Shown piece by piece: positions 1-8,650 of a stretch of DNA of 64,000 nucleotides. The notes under the pieces are model-generated. The model saw only the letters and a list, made by a program, of their open reading frames with translations, was not told where the DNA came from and ran no database searches. The stretch lies in NCBI RefSeq assembly GCF_017377855.1, contig NZ_JAFREP010000042.1, positions 18,585 through 82,584 on the forward strand, read 5' to 3'. The translations under genes were made by a program, and so were the position numbers. Numbering within the stretch: position 1 is the stretch's first letter; each line of letters starts with the position of its first letter. This DNA comes from Acanthopleuribacter pedis (GTDB lineage: Bacteria > Acidobacteriota > Holophagae > Acanthopleuribacterales > Acanthopleuribacteraceae).

Positions 1-1
1 C

Positions 2-76
2 GGTCTGATCGGCGGCTTACTTCCCGCCGTACAAGCCGTGCGCAGCCCCGTCGCCGACGCCTTGCGTTCCGAATAA
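2..76 (+). CDS. C-terminal end of an FtsX/MacB-type ABC transporter permease (partial)
   Basis: Only the last 24 codons and a TAA stop are inside the window. The peptide reads GLIGGLLPAVQAVRSPVADA followed by LRSE. This matches the conserved tail of FtsX/MacB permeases, where the last membrane segment runs into a G-x-x-P-A-x-x-A-x-x-x-x-P-x-x-A-L-R-x-E motif. These proteins are inner-membrane permeases of ABC systems for lipoprotein release, macrolide or peptide export, or cell-division signalling. The family call rests on this short tail only, so the subfamily cannot be named. The rest of the gene lies upstream of the window. Confidence 0.6.
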   Translation, partial: GLIGGLLPAVQAVRSPVADALRSE

Positions 77-283
77 GCCAACCTAAGAATGCTAGGCCGG
101 CTCAAGGCTTTTCCCGAAAAGTAAACCCATCGCGCGGCCCTTCCCTAACCTTCTTCCGCATCGCGGCCTTTCCACCTAAATTACGCCGGTCGATTATCCT
201 CTAACCACCTGTTTCTTTTGTGCTTGAAGAAGCCGTGAATTTTCACATTTACCGCGCGGAACGCTTGTTTCCCAACGCTGCAT

Positions 284-298
284 GGGCCACAATGGCCC
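284..298. promoter_or_regulatory. 15-nt inverted repeat just upstream of the NRPS start
   Basis: GGGCCA and TGGCCC arms flank a 3-nt centre and end 27 nt before the NRPS ATG. It could be an operator or a small mRNA hairpin. No promoter hexamers could be assigned with confidence in 77-325, and nothing else was recognised in that 249-nt gap. Confidence 0.25.
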
Positions 299-325
299 TT
301 TCTCAGCCAAGCAGCGAGGCGCGTC

Positions 326-3300
326 ATGAATTCAACCCTTACCGAACCCATCGAATCTGAGCAGGAAGTACCCGTTGTCTTGTCGCCGCCGCCGGGCTTG
401 CCGCCGGGCGAAACCGTCGAGCAGGTGACCCTGGTGCTGGATCGGCAACAGCCCTGTTTCTTTGAGGCGCCCCTCGAAACGGCCCTGGCCGCGTTGTGCC
501 TGCGCACGCTGACCCTGCTCAACGGCGGCGAAACCCCGCCGATCCTGTGGCAAATCGGGGCGTCGTTCCATCTGTTGCCAGGAGATGCCCGCGATCAGGA
601 AGCCCTCACCGCCGCCCTGCAAAACCCGTGTCTCGATCCACCGGCAGCCAATGTGGTGATCGGCAGTGCGCCCACGGCGCCGGTTTCGGCAGCCTGTTTG
701 ATTACCTTTTTCGCCGATCCCCAAACCGTCACCTTAACCGTCACCGCCGCGCCGGAGCTGGGCGCCGGTTTCGCCGCGCTGCTCACCCGCTACCTACACC
801 ACGGCGCCGCCTGCCCCAGCGACACCCGGGGCAATGTGCTTTTGCCGGCGGCGGATCGCCGACTGCTGCTGGAAACCTGGCAACCCAAAACACCGGAGCC
901 CCACCGCTGCAAGCCGCTCCACGAACAGTTCAGCGCCTGGGCGGCCCTGTTCCCCGACCATCCCGCCGTGCAGAGCCGCGACCTGAGCTGGAGTTACGGT
1001 TTGCTCGACCAACAGAGCAATTTCCTCGCCTGCATCCTGCGGGAAACACTGGACGTGCAAACCGGCGACCTGGTCGCGGTCTACCCCGACCGACGCGCCT
1101 ACCTACCGCTGCAACTGCTGGCCACCTTAAAAGCGGGCGGCGTTTACCTACCGCTCGATCCCGAGGCACCCCAACAACGGCTGGCCTTTATGCTCAGCGA
1201 CGCCGCCCCCAAGGTGGTGCTCTGTTACGGCCGACCGCCGGGCGTGATCGAGGATTGCGACGCCAAGGTCGTGCGCCTGGACCGCCTGGTTTGGCACGGC
1301 CAACACCGCGGCAGCAACGCCCCTTGCACCGGCCGCGACCTCGCCTACACCATTTATACCTCCGGCTCGACCGGGCACCCCAAGGCCGTCCAAGTCCAAC
1401 ACGATCAATTCGATAGCATGATCCACGCGCAAATTGCCGGCTTCGGCGTCCATCAAGAATCGCGCGTGCTGCAAATGGCCTCGCCCGCCTTCGACGCCTC
1501 TTTGTCCGAACTCTTTTTGGCCTTGCTCTCCGGCGCCGCCTTGGTGATCGCCGAATCGGCCGATGTCGCCAACCACGGGCGCTTGCGCAAACTGATCGCC
1601 GATTTTGCCGTCACCCACGCCACCTTCCCGCCGGCCTACCTGCACGAACTGTCCGACGCCGCCCTGGAACCGCTGCAAACCATCATCACCGCCGGCGAGG
1701 CACCGATCCAGGAAGACAGCCTGCGCTGGGCGCAAAGTAAACGCGTGATCAACGCTTACGGCCCCACGGAAACCGCCGTCTGCGCCGCCTTCTTCACCGT
1801 GCCCGCCGACTTCGATCCCGGCCAAACCCTGCCTATCGGCCGACCGCTGCCCCACCTGCGCATGTACATTGTTGACGAACAAGGCGATCTCCTGCCCCCG
1901 GGCGTCGTCGGCGAGCTCTGCATCGCCGGGCGCGGCGTGGCGCGGGGTTACCTGCACCGCCCCGAGCTCCAAGCGCGCAAATTCAGCGCGGACCCCTTCC
2001 ACCCCGGCGAAACCTGGTACCGCAGCGGCGACTTGGCCTACCAACGCGCCGACGGTTTGTTTGTGTTCGTCGGTCGCCGCGACGACCAGGTCAAAATTAA
2101 CGGCTACCGCGTCGAACTCGGCGAAATCAAAGGCCAACTGGAACGCCGGCCCGCCGTCGACGAAGCCCTGGTCGTGGTCGCCCGCAACCAGCAGGAACGC
2201 GGCGCGCTGATCGCCTACATCGTGCTCAAAAAAGGGCAACGCCTCAACGCCGAAAACCATCCGCGCCGTCAACTGGCCAAGGTCCTGCCGCAACACATGT
2301 TGCCGCACCATTTCATCGTGCTCGATCAGTTCCCGCGCAACAGCAGCGGGAAAATCGACCGCAAGGCCCTGCCCCACGTCACCCGCGGCGGCGATACACC
2401 GTACCTGGCCCCACGCACGGAGGTGGAACGGCTGCTGGTCAAACTTTGGCAAGCGGTGCTGGATCAAACCAACATCGGCGTGAACGACCACTTTTTCGAG
2501 TTGGGCGGCGATTCCCTGACCGCGATCCATTTCATCTCGTCCTTACCCGAATCCATCCACGGCTTCACCATTGCCGATCTGTTCCATTTCCCGGTTTTAA
2601 AAGAACTTGCCGCCGAAATTGAAAAGCAACAGCCAACATGGAACCCCGCCGCGGAACCCGCCAAGCCCCAACGCCTTCACGACACGCGTTTCCTGCTGAA
2701 TCCCCACCAGCGCGATCTGCTCGCCGACGGCGCCAAAAAAGCGGGCCTGGTGATTGCGGTGACCAGACCTTTGCTCAAACCCGACCCGAGCCTGCTGGAA
2801 CAGGCCGCAACCTACGTGCAACAACAGCACCCCGGATTGGCACGGGTTTTTGACGACCGCGAACGGGCGCGCCTGTGCCAAGCGCCGGCGCGCATCCACC
2901 TGCTGCCCGCGACGGATGAAGATCCGCGCTTCGCCGTGCAACAGGCCTTTGACCACGAACAACTTCCCCTCTGGGCGATTTACCTGATCGGCGACAGCCA
3001 TTTGGCGATTGCGGCAACGCCGCTGCTTTGCGACGAGCAGGACATGCTGGTGTTGCGTCGCGATTTGGAGCAGGCCTACCGCGACCTGGCCGCCGAACGC
3101 CCCGTCCATTTCGCGCAAAACCCGCCCAATCCCTTGCTGGTCCTCGACCGCTACCAAGCACCCGCCGCGCGCATCAGCATCCCCTCGCCGCCGGCGCTGC
3201 CCACTGAATCCGTTACCTTCGGCCACACCTGGACCCGCTCGCAGACCCGCGGCTTGCTGATCGGCGCGGGCAAACCCTTTCGCTGTCGCGCCGTCGAACT

Positions 3301-5185
3301 GGTCGCCGCCGCGCTGGCGCAATTGGCCCATGCCGAACCCGGTTGGGGTTTGCCCCACCTGGTCTGGCTGCGCGACGCCGTGCGCCGCGTGACCGCCGGC
3401 CCCGATTACAGCCACGCCGTCGCCGGCCACACCCGACTGGTCGCCCTACCCCTTCCCCACCATGGCGACGACTGGCCCGCGTGGATTCGTGCCACCAAGG
3501 AGAACAACCGCCGCCGGGAGAGCTGGCCGACCCGGCTCCACCAGGACCAAGCCGCGATTCACCTGATTTGGTGCGACCGTCTCGACACCGACCTGCCGGA
3601 ACAAAACCTGCTCGGTGAGCTCGACGGCTCACCCAGCCGCGTCGGTACCCGCTTCAACAGCGCCCGCTTCCCGCTCAGCCTGCGGTTCTGGGTATGGCAG
3701 GGTCAACTGCATTTGCGCGGTACGCTCAACTGGGAAACCATCCGTTGCGACGGTACCGTGTTCGCCCAACGTTTGGCGGCGGGCATCGACGCCATGGTGG
3801 AACGCTGTTGCAGCCGCAAAACCACCTGGCCGACCCCCAGCGATTTCGGCATCACCCACCTCGACCTAGCCACCTTCGACAGTTTGCTCGCGGCACAACA
3901 AGTGGACGCCGGCGAGGTGGCCGACCTCACCACGACCTCGGCCTGGCAATCCTCGATCCTGCGTGACGAAGCGGACGCGGGCAAACCCTGCTACCTCCGG
4001 CAACACAGTTTCCGTCTGCGCGGCAAGCTGGAGATCGACGCCGCCGAACGCGCTTGGACCGGCCTGACCCAACGCCACGCCGTCCTGCGCACCGCCTTCC
4101 TCGTGCCCACCGACGGGCCGGCGCTGCAATGGACCCGCAAACGCTTTAACCCGCCATTGCGCTGGGTCGACCTGAGCCATTACCGCGACGCCGAACAAAT
4201 CGAACGGGCCCAGGAACAGAAACGACGGCAACGGGATCAGGCGCAACGGGAGACCTTGCTCGACATTATGTTCCTGCGTTACGGCCGCGACGACCACGAG
4301 ATGGTGCTTTGGTTGCACCCGTTGCTCGGCGACACGCGCAGCATGCAACACCTGCTCGACGAATGGCTGATCAGCTACCAAGCCTTCCTCGACGGCGAGG
4401 CCCCCAAACTCAGCCATCGCCCGCCCTTCCGCGATTACACCCACTGGCTGCACGACCGCAACCGCGAGGGCGCCCTCGCCTTCTGGCAAGACTACCTGAA
4501 TGAGACGGAACCCCAACTGCTGAGCGCGCCCGAGCCTGAAGCGCCCCTGCACCGCCGCTTCACCATCACCTGGCCGGAAACCCTGGTCAGCCGCCTACGT
4601 CATTGGTCCACCCAACGGGGCCTCTCCATGAACGCCGCGCTCAAGGCGCTGTGGGGCCTGTCCCTCGCCCGCCAAGGCCAGCGACCCGATCCCGTTTTCG
4701 GTACCACGCTTTCCGGCAGGCCCGAGGCACTGGGCGAAGCGCAAACCATGCTGGGTTTGTTCCAAGTGTTGGTGCCCTGGTGCATGCACCTCGACCGCGA
4801 ACACGATTTCGCCGAGCTGGTGCGTCACACCCAAAACCTCACCGCGGAGATGGAACGCCTGACCCCGCTCCCGCTGGAACAGATCACCCCGGACCAGGCG
4901 ATGTTCGACCACATCCTCCTGCTGGAGCCGGCTTGGCAACCGCCGGATGTGGTGCCCACGCTGACCATGACCCCGCATTACCAATTCGAGCACTATCCGT
5001 TCGCGCTCAACACCTTCGTGACCATCGGCGCGGAGATTCAATGGCGTCTGGCATTCGACCATCACCGCATCCAGGAAGACATGGTCCATTCGTTGGTGAG
5101 TTCGTGTGAATCGATCCTGCTGCGTATTTTGGACGAGGGCGAAGCCTCTCTTTCGGATTTGGGATTGGTGCCGAAACAAGGTTGA
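326..5185 (+). CDS. Orphan nonribosomal peptide synthetase, (C)-A-PCP-E*-C* with degenerate terminal domains
   Basis: A 1619-aa NRPS module. Residues 1-190 look like the tail of a condensation domain. The adenylation domain spans ~195-690, with A3 YTSGSTGHPK (344-353), A5 NAYGPTE (476-482), A7 YRSGD (565-569) and A10 NSSGKIDRK with the catalytic Lys676. The carrier domain follows (~697-765), with the phosphopantetheine Ser730 in LGGDS. Residues ~788-1170 resemble an epimerization domain, but the HHxxxDG motif reads TPLLCDE (898-904). Residues ~1175-1605 are condensation-like, including a clear GTTLSGRP motif, but HHxxxDG reads HPLLGDT (1331-1337), so the second, catalytic His is Pro. There is no thioesterase. 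The specificity residues read by eye are D-A-S-T-I-A-A-V-C-K, close to published aromatic (Tyr/Phe) codes. The adenylation and carrier domains look functional; the two C-superfamily domains probably are not. No other NRPS gene, phosphopantetheinyl transferase or tailoring enzyme is visible. GAGG lies 6 nt before the ATG. Confidence 0.92.
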   Translation: MNSTLTEPIESEQEVPVVLSPPPGLPPGETVEQVTLVLDRQQPCFFEAPLETALAALCLRTLTLLNGGETPPILWQIGASFHLLPGDARDQEALTAALQNPCLDPPAANVVIGSAPTAPVSAACLITFFADPQTVTLTVTAAPELGAGFAALLTRYLHHGAACPSDTRGNVLLPAADRRLLLETWQPKTPEPHRCKPLHEQFSAWAALFPDHPAVQSRDLSWSYGLLDQQSNFLACILRETLDVQTGDLVAVYPDRRAYLPLQLLATLKAGGVYLPLDPEAPQQRLAFMLSDAAPKVVLCYGRPPGVIEDCDAKVVRLDRLVWHGQHRGSNAPCTGRDLAYTIYTSGSTGHPKAVQVQHDQFDSMIHAQIAGFGVHQESRVLQMASPAFDASLSELFLALLSGAALVIAESADVANHGRLRKLIADFAVTHATFPPAYLHELSDAALEPLQTIITAGEAPIQEDSLRWAQSKRVINAYGPTETAVCAAFFTVPADFDPGQTLPIGRPLPHLRMYIVDEQGDLLPPGVVGELCIAGRGVARGYLHRPELQARKFSADPFHPGETWYRSGDLAYQRADGLFVFVGRRDDQVKINGYRVELGEIKGQLERRPAVDEALVVVARNQQERGALIAYIVLKKGQRLNAENHPRRQLAKVLPQHMLPHHFIVLDQFPRNSSGKIDRKALPHVTRGGDTPYLAPRTEVERLLVKLWQAVLDQTNIGVNDHFFELGGDSLTAIHFISSLPESIHGFTIADLFHFPVLKELAAEIEKQQPTWNPAAEPAKPQRLHDTRFLLNPHQRDLLADGAKKAGLVIAVTRPLLKPDPSLLEQAATYVQQQHPGLARVFDDRERARLCQAPARIHLLPATDEDPRFAVQQAFDHEQLPLWAIYLIGDSHLAIAATPLLCDEQDMLVLRRDLEQAYRDLAAERPVHFAQNPPNPLLVLDRYQAPAARISIPSPPALPTESVTFGHTWTRSQTRGLLIGAGKPFRCRAVELVAAALAQLAHAEPGWGLPHLVWLRDAVRRVTAGPDYSHAVAGHTRLVALPLPHHGDDWPAWIRATKENNRRRESWPTRLHQDQAAIHLIWCDRLDTDLPEQNLLGELDGSPSRVGTRFNSARFPLSLRFWVWQGQLHLRGTLNWETIRCDGTVFAQRLAAGIDAMVERCCSRKTTWPTPSDFGITHLDLATFDSLLAAQQVDAGEVADLTTTSAWQSSILRDEADAGKPCYLRQHSFRLRGKLEIDAAERAWTGLTQRHAVLRTAFLVPTDGPALQWTRKRFNPPLRWVDLSHYRDAEQIERAQEQKRRQRDQAQRETLLDIMFLRYGRDDHEMVLWLHPLLGDTRSMQHLLDEWLISYQAFLDGEAPKLSHRPPFRDYTHWLHDRNREGALAFWQDYLNETEPQLLSAPEPEAPLHRRFTITWPETLVSRLRHWSTQRGLSMNAALKALWGLSLARQGQRPDPVFGTTLSGRPEALGEAQTMLGLFQVLVPWCMHLDREHDFAELVRHTQNLTAEMERLTPLPLEQITPDQAMFDHILLLEPAWQPPDVVPTLTMTPHYQFEHYPFALNTFVTIGAEIQWRLAFDHHRIQEDMVHSLVSSCESILLRILDEGEASLSDLGLVPKQG

Positions 5186-5281
5186 ACCAAACCCCCAAAT
5201 CAACGCTGAGATGAAAAATCCCCCATCCGAGCCACCCTAAAACGCCCCTGTTGCGCGTAAACTTCTATAAGGGAGGCGTCT

Positions 5282-5728
5282 ATGCCGGAGTTGGTGGTTT
5301 TGATGGGGATTCAGGGGTCGGGGAAATCGACCTTTTGCCGCGAACGTTTTTACGACAGCCACGTGCGTATTAACCTGGATATGCTGCGCACCCGCCATCG
5401 CGAACGCGTTTTGTTCGAGACCACCCTCAAACTGGGGCTCTCTTGCGTCATCGACAACACCAATCCGGCCCGAAGTGATCGTACTCGCTACCTCGCCGCC
5501 GCCAAACAAGCCGACTACACCATCACCGGGTACTTCTTCGAGGCCAAAATCGACGCCTGTCTGGCCCGCAACGCGCGGCGCACCGGCAAAGCGCGCATTC
5601 CCGACGCGGGTGTGCGCGCCACCCGCAACCGCCTGGAAGCGCCGAGTTTTGAGGAAGGTTTCGGCACGCTCTATTTCGTGCGCATCGATGAAAACGACCG
5701 ATTCCTCGTGGAGGACTGGAAGCAATGA
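5282..5728 (+). CDS. AAA/P-loop kinase related to polynucleotide kinase
   Basis: A 148-aa cytoplasmic ATP-binding protein. The Walker A motif GIQGSGKST lies at residues 9-17, immediately after the first beta strand. A DMLR segment follows at ~33, and the strand-plus-motif VIDNTNP lies at ~57-62. The DNTNP motif after a Walker-B-like strand is typical of the kinase domain of Pnkp-like polynucleotide kinases and related small P-loop kinases, which phosphorylate 5'-OH ends or small substrates. At under 150 aa it is a kinase domain alone, with no phosphatase domain. The start has an AGGGAGG box 5 nt upstream. It follows the NRPS gene by 96 nt, but nothing suggests a shared function. The substrate is unknown. 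Confidence 0.7.
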   Translation: MPELVVLMGIQGSGKSTFCRERFYDSHVRINLDMLRTRHRERVLFETTLKLGLSCVIDNTNPARSDRTRYLAAAKQADYTITGYFFEAKIDACLARNARRTGKARIPDAGVRATRNRLEAPSFEEGFGTLYFVRIDENDRFLVEDWKQ

Positions 5729-5973
5729 GACTTAAAGACATAGATTCATTTTAGAAACGCGGTACCTTCTTTCTGACTGACGTAATCATGATGGGCAACC
5801 TAAAACGCGACGCGGACGGGCGTTCACGCGTTTCAAATCGTTCATCATCAGTGACCCCTTATCCGATTGGCAAACGCCTTTGGAGGATATTACTTGGGAA
5901 TATTAGAATCTCTGGTTTCGGGGATAGATAAAACAAATGACCAAGCCACGTGTTTCATGAAAGGGGACGATCC

Positions 5974-6780
5974 ATGCATTATGCAGCCATGGCGCTGGTT
6001 CTTCAGAAGACGCAGCTCTTCTTATTTTTTCTAAACACCTATAACTGGAAACATCCAGATGCATCCTTTCCGACCGCCATACTTTTTTGTCTTTGGACCA
6101 TGGCGCCCTATGGCTTGCTATGGCACGCGGTGAAACGCGACGAAACAGATGCCGCCGCATTTCTAAACCAATGGCTGTCGGTCATATTCTGCGGCCTTTT
6201 TTTGCTAGCCTCCGCCCAACAGGGTTTCTGGTGGGGTCCCGTTCACGGCGCTTACCTTGTCCCACTTGTACAATGGCCGCTTACACTCGTGTTCCTATGG
6301 TTGGCCGGCCGCCGCCCGCGGACCAGAACCGAATCCGAAAAAACCACAAAAAAACAAAAAACTTGGTGGCAAGGCTTTAACCATGCAAATCCCTATCTTT
6401 GGTTACCTTTGTTCAAAATTCCGATGGCCCACTTGGTTTCGAAAACAGGGGTCACCTCAATAGTCGATGTCCTGATTCTGCCGTTATTTTGGTCTTGGTA
6501 CCTGATCCCCTTTTTGCCATTGTGGTACCTAGCGCGTCGTGGCAAAAACACAGCTGATTACCGGGTTTTGGCGAATGTAGGCACGGTGGGCGTGCTTTTA
6601 ATCCCCGTGATTTACCTGTTGGCTTGCGGCGCAACGGGAAGGGTACCCAACAGTTTCTTTTTCTCCGCGGACCTCAATTTCATCCAGGCCGCGCTTGCGT
6701 TTACCATCGCCCTTGGCGCGTATATTCTGACCAACACACGCAACAAAGCCAACCTCGGCCCAATATTTGTTCCCCCCTAA
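5974..6780 (+). CDS. Multi-pass membrane protein, paralogue of the protein at 9130-9933
   Basis: A 268-aa very hydrophobic protein with about seven predicted membrane segments. Its family is not one I recognise. It shares a layout with the protein encoded at 9130-9933: an LWxxAPYGxLW segment near residue 55, a VQWPxTLxFLWLA segment near 110, a basic linker rich in Lys and Thr, then LWxPL, a run of membrane helices, a VANxG motif and a final helix ending TNTR. The two look like diverged tandem duplicates, and a third broken copy lies at 9952-10233. The ATG at 5974 is preferred over a GTG at 5950 because AAAGGGG lies 9 nt before it. Lower GC and poly-A tracts in its middle differ from the paralogue. 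The 221 nt upstream hold no recognisable gene. Confidence 0.6.
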   Translation: MHYAAMALVLQKTQLFLFFLNTYNWKHPDASFPTAILFCLWTMAPYGLLWHAVKRDETDAAAFLNQWLSVIFCGLFLLASAQQGFWWGPVHGAYLVPLVQWPLTLVFLWLAGRRPRTRTESEKTTKKQKTWWQGFNHANPYLWLPLFKIPMAHLVSKTGVTSIVDVLILPLFWSWYLIPFLPLWYLARRGKNTADYRVLANVGTVGVLLIPVIYLLACGATGRVPNSFFFSADLNFIQAALAFTIALGAYILTNTRNKANLGPIFVPP

Positions 6781-7116
6781 CCCATCACCACCCCCCCTCA
6801 CACTGTCGGATTGGACCGGCTTTGGTTTCGCCATAACCTAACATCACCAGCCGCCCCACGACCGATATGGGCCGGTTTTGTTCCGCCACAACCGATACCC
6901 AGCCCTGAACCGACGGGACGCTAACGCGTCAACCGGTGGCATGGCAACGCCGTGCAGGATTTCAACCCGGGGAAGGGACCCGACGCGAAGCAGTAAGTTC
7001 CCTTCCCCGGGTTAGAACCACCACCTAATTCAGGGACGCTCCTAACCCAATCAAAGACTGCGTTTCGATCTTTACTCGCGGAAACCGCGCGGAAGGGGCT
7101 AAAGGCGTAAAACGGT
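6781..7116. other. Intergenic region with short GC-rich repeats and a hairpin
   Basis: No gene was recognised in these 336 nt. Loosely similar phrases built on CCGGTTTTG or CGGCTTTGG followed by CGCCA-AACC occur around 6815-6840 and 6868-6895, and a related phrase recurs near 10260. The only strong structure is the hairpin at 6964-7013. A gene remnant on the minus strand begins at 7117. Confidence 0.4.
6964..7013. terminator. 15-bp perfect inverted repeat between converging transcription units
   Basis: Arms AACCCGGGGAAGGGA (6964-6978) and its exact complement (6999-7013) enclose a 20-nt loop. It lies downstream of the plus-strand membrane gene and downstream of the minus-strand genes, so it could stop transcription from both sides. 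It has no T-run on either strand, so a classic intrinsic terminator is not proven. Confidence 0.4.
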
Positions 7117-7335
7117 TTAGATCGGCGCGTTTCCCGTGAGCAGGCGTCGCAAGCCGTTGCGCAGGTGGAACATCGCGGCGAGCAGGAGTAAAGCGAAAAG
7201 TTCGAAACCGCGCAGCAATAACGCGATGACCATTCCCAACCCGGCGGGCAGGCCGAGCACAAGGACGGTTCCTTCCAGCGACCATTCGCGTACGCCGACG
7301 TTGCCGGGGAATTCAGGAACCAGGCGCCGCTTCGA
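7117..7335 (-). pseudogene. Remnant C-terminus of a flippase-like (LPG synthase TM / YbhN-type) membrane protein
   Basis: Reading the minus strand in the frame ending at TAA 7117-7119 gives ~72 residues without a usable start. They include PGNVGVREWSLEGTVLVLGL, then a second membrane helix and RNGLRRLLTGNAPI. The G-x-x-G-V-R-E-W/A-S/A-L motif followed by two C-terminal helices is the hallmark of the flippase-like lysylphosphatidylglycerol synthase TM / UPF0104 family, normally ~300 aa. Everything upstream of this motif is missing: a stop sits at 7336-7338, and the end of the SRPBCC gene overlaps the fragment by 23 nt in another frame. I read it as a 5'-truncated gene left by a deletion that joined it to the neighbouring gene. 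Confidence 0.5.
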
Positions 7336-8650
7336 TCACGGTTTTGAGGTGGCGCAAAACGCGGTCGTGGATTTGGTGAATGGTGTAATCCGTCCACCAC
7401 GACCAATAGCGAATCGGTTCCATGTCATGGCGGTACCAGGTGGTTCCCAACACACGGGTGCCGCCGTTTTCCAGCGGGATCAACACAAATTCGCCGCGCT
7501 CGCTTTCGAAATAACCCTCCAGGTGGGGTGGATGCACATTGCGGTAGGGCGACAGTTCTTTCATGGGGATCGGCTGCTCGGTAACGCGGAAACGCAAGTG
7601 ATGGGGCGGGTCCCAAATCTCGATGGGTTCAACAAAGGTTCCGTGGTTGAATTCGCAATAGCGAACCGCACCAACCCCGGCGCCGTCCGTCCAGGCTTTG
7701 GTCGGGTAGGCCACACCGTAGCGGAACATCCACTGTTCCGGCTCGGGAATGCTGGGGAACGCGAGCAGGTAGGGCCAAATGGCCTCGGGTGCCGCGTTGA
7801 TCTCGATGCTGGAAGTCACTTCTTGAAGCGGCGGTAGGTTGGTTTGCTCCAAACCCAGCGACATGGGCAGGAAAACGCAGAAGGGCACCATTGCACGCCG
7901 CACCGTGAAACCGCCTTGGTACATGAACTTCATCGACATGGCGGCGGAGGCACCGAGCATGGCCAGGAAAAAAGCGAGCGGTAGGTACATCAACACACAA
8001 ATCAGACCTTCGATGGCAAACAGCACCAGCAGCCCGCCGAGCAAGGCGGTGGTGGTGAAGGCGATGGTCATGGCGCCCGCCCAGCTCAAATAGGTACTGC
8101 GGTTTTTGAGCTGCAATGCCACCGCGAGGAAACTTGAAACAAAAGGGATCCCCATAAACAGCGTCCAACCATAGTGGCCACCGAAGGAGGCAAGAATCAC
8201 GACCGAGCCAATGCCGAAGATGACACTCGCCGCCAGCGCCATGACGGAACTTTCGAGGAACAGGGTGCCGGAAGGCGGGGGGTTTAATTCGTCATCGTCT
8301 GTCTCGGCCGGCAGCGCTTCCCGTGCGGGAAAAAACATCAGGAGCACGACGTACAGCATATTAATGTAGGGCACCAACAGCAGGATGAGGGAAAAACGCG
8401 ACATACCACAATCGCGGAGCCGCGCTTCCGCCAAAACCAAAGCGAACCCGGTGGCAATCACGCCGAGAACCAGAGGGTGGCCCCAAACGGGATCACCCTG
8501 GGAACCAGCGGGTAACAGCCCGGGCACCAATAAGTTGGACCAATCAAATGCCGTTACCGGATCCGAACGCAGCAGGCGTTCGACGGTGAGTTTGATGGAA
8601 AGCACCACCCCAATCCAAATCGTAAAATGCGCACGCGACATAGCGGCCAT
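7313..8650 (-). CDS. Membrane protein with C-terminal SRPBCC (polyketide cyclase/START-like) domain
   Basis: A 445-aa protein in two halves. Residues ~1-270 hold about eight membrane helices. The stretch RLRDCGMSRFSLILLLVPYI resembles the conserved segment of DUF805-type membrane proteins. From ~275 (SSIEINAAPEAIWPYLLAF) onward it is a soluble helix-grip SRPBCC domain, with the usual E-I-x-A-P-x-x-V/I-W start and the closing amphipathic helix HDRVLRHLKTVIEA. SRPBCC domains bind hydrophobic ligands; here a membrane-anchored lipid or ligand sensor is plausible, but the function is unknown. The longest reading frame starts at 9019, but ATG 8650 has GGAGG 5 nt upstream and is chosen. The C-terminal end abuts and overlaps a truncated flippase remnant. 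A perfect palindrome lies ~70 bp upstream. Confidence 0.65.
   Translation of the reverse strand: MAAMSRAHFTIWIGVVLSIKLTVERLLRSDPVTAFDWSNLLVPGLLPAGSQGDPVWGHPLVLGVIATGFALVLAEARLRDCGMSRFSLILLLVPYINMLYVVLLMFFPAREALPAETDDDELNPPPSGTLFLESSVMALAASVIFGIGSVVILASFGGHYGWTLFMGIPFVSSFLAVALQLKNRSTYLSWAGAMTIAFTTTALLGGLLVLFAIEGLICVLMYLPLAFFLAMLGASAAMSMKFMYQGGFTVRRAMVPFCVFLPMSLGLEQTNLPPLQEVTSSIEINAAPEAIWPYLLAFPSIPEPEQWMFRYGVAYPTKAWTDGAGVGAVRYCEFNHGTFVEPIEIWDPPHHLRFRVTEQPIPMKELSPYRNVHPPHLEGYFESERGEFVLIPLENGGTRVLGTTWYRHDMEPIRYWSWWTDYTIHQIHDRVLRHLKTVIEAAPGS

Noticed and set aside
1148..2530. A 460-residue open frame on the minus strand opposite the NRPS gene
   Set aside because: It is an antisense shadow of high-GC coding sequence: composition is abnormal, and the plus-strand frame shows all adenylation motifs.
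5788..5931. A 47-residue frame between the P-loop kinase gene and the membrane protein gene
   Set aside because: No ribosome binding site, no recognisable pattern and ordinary intergenic composition.
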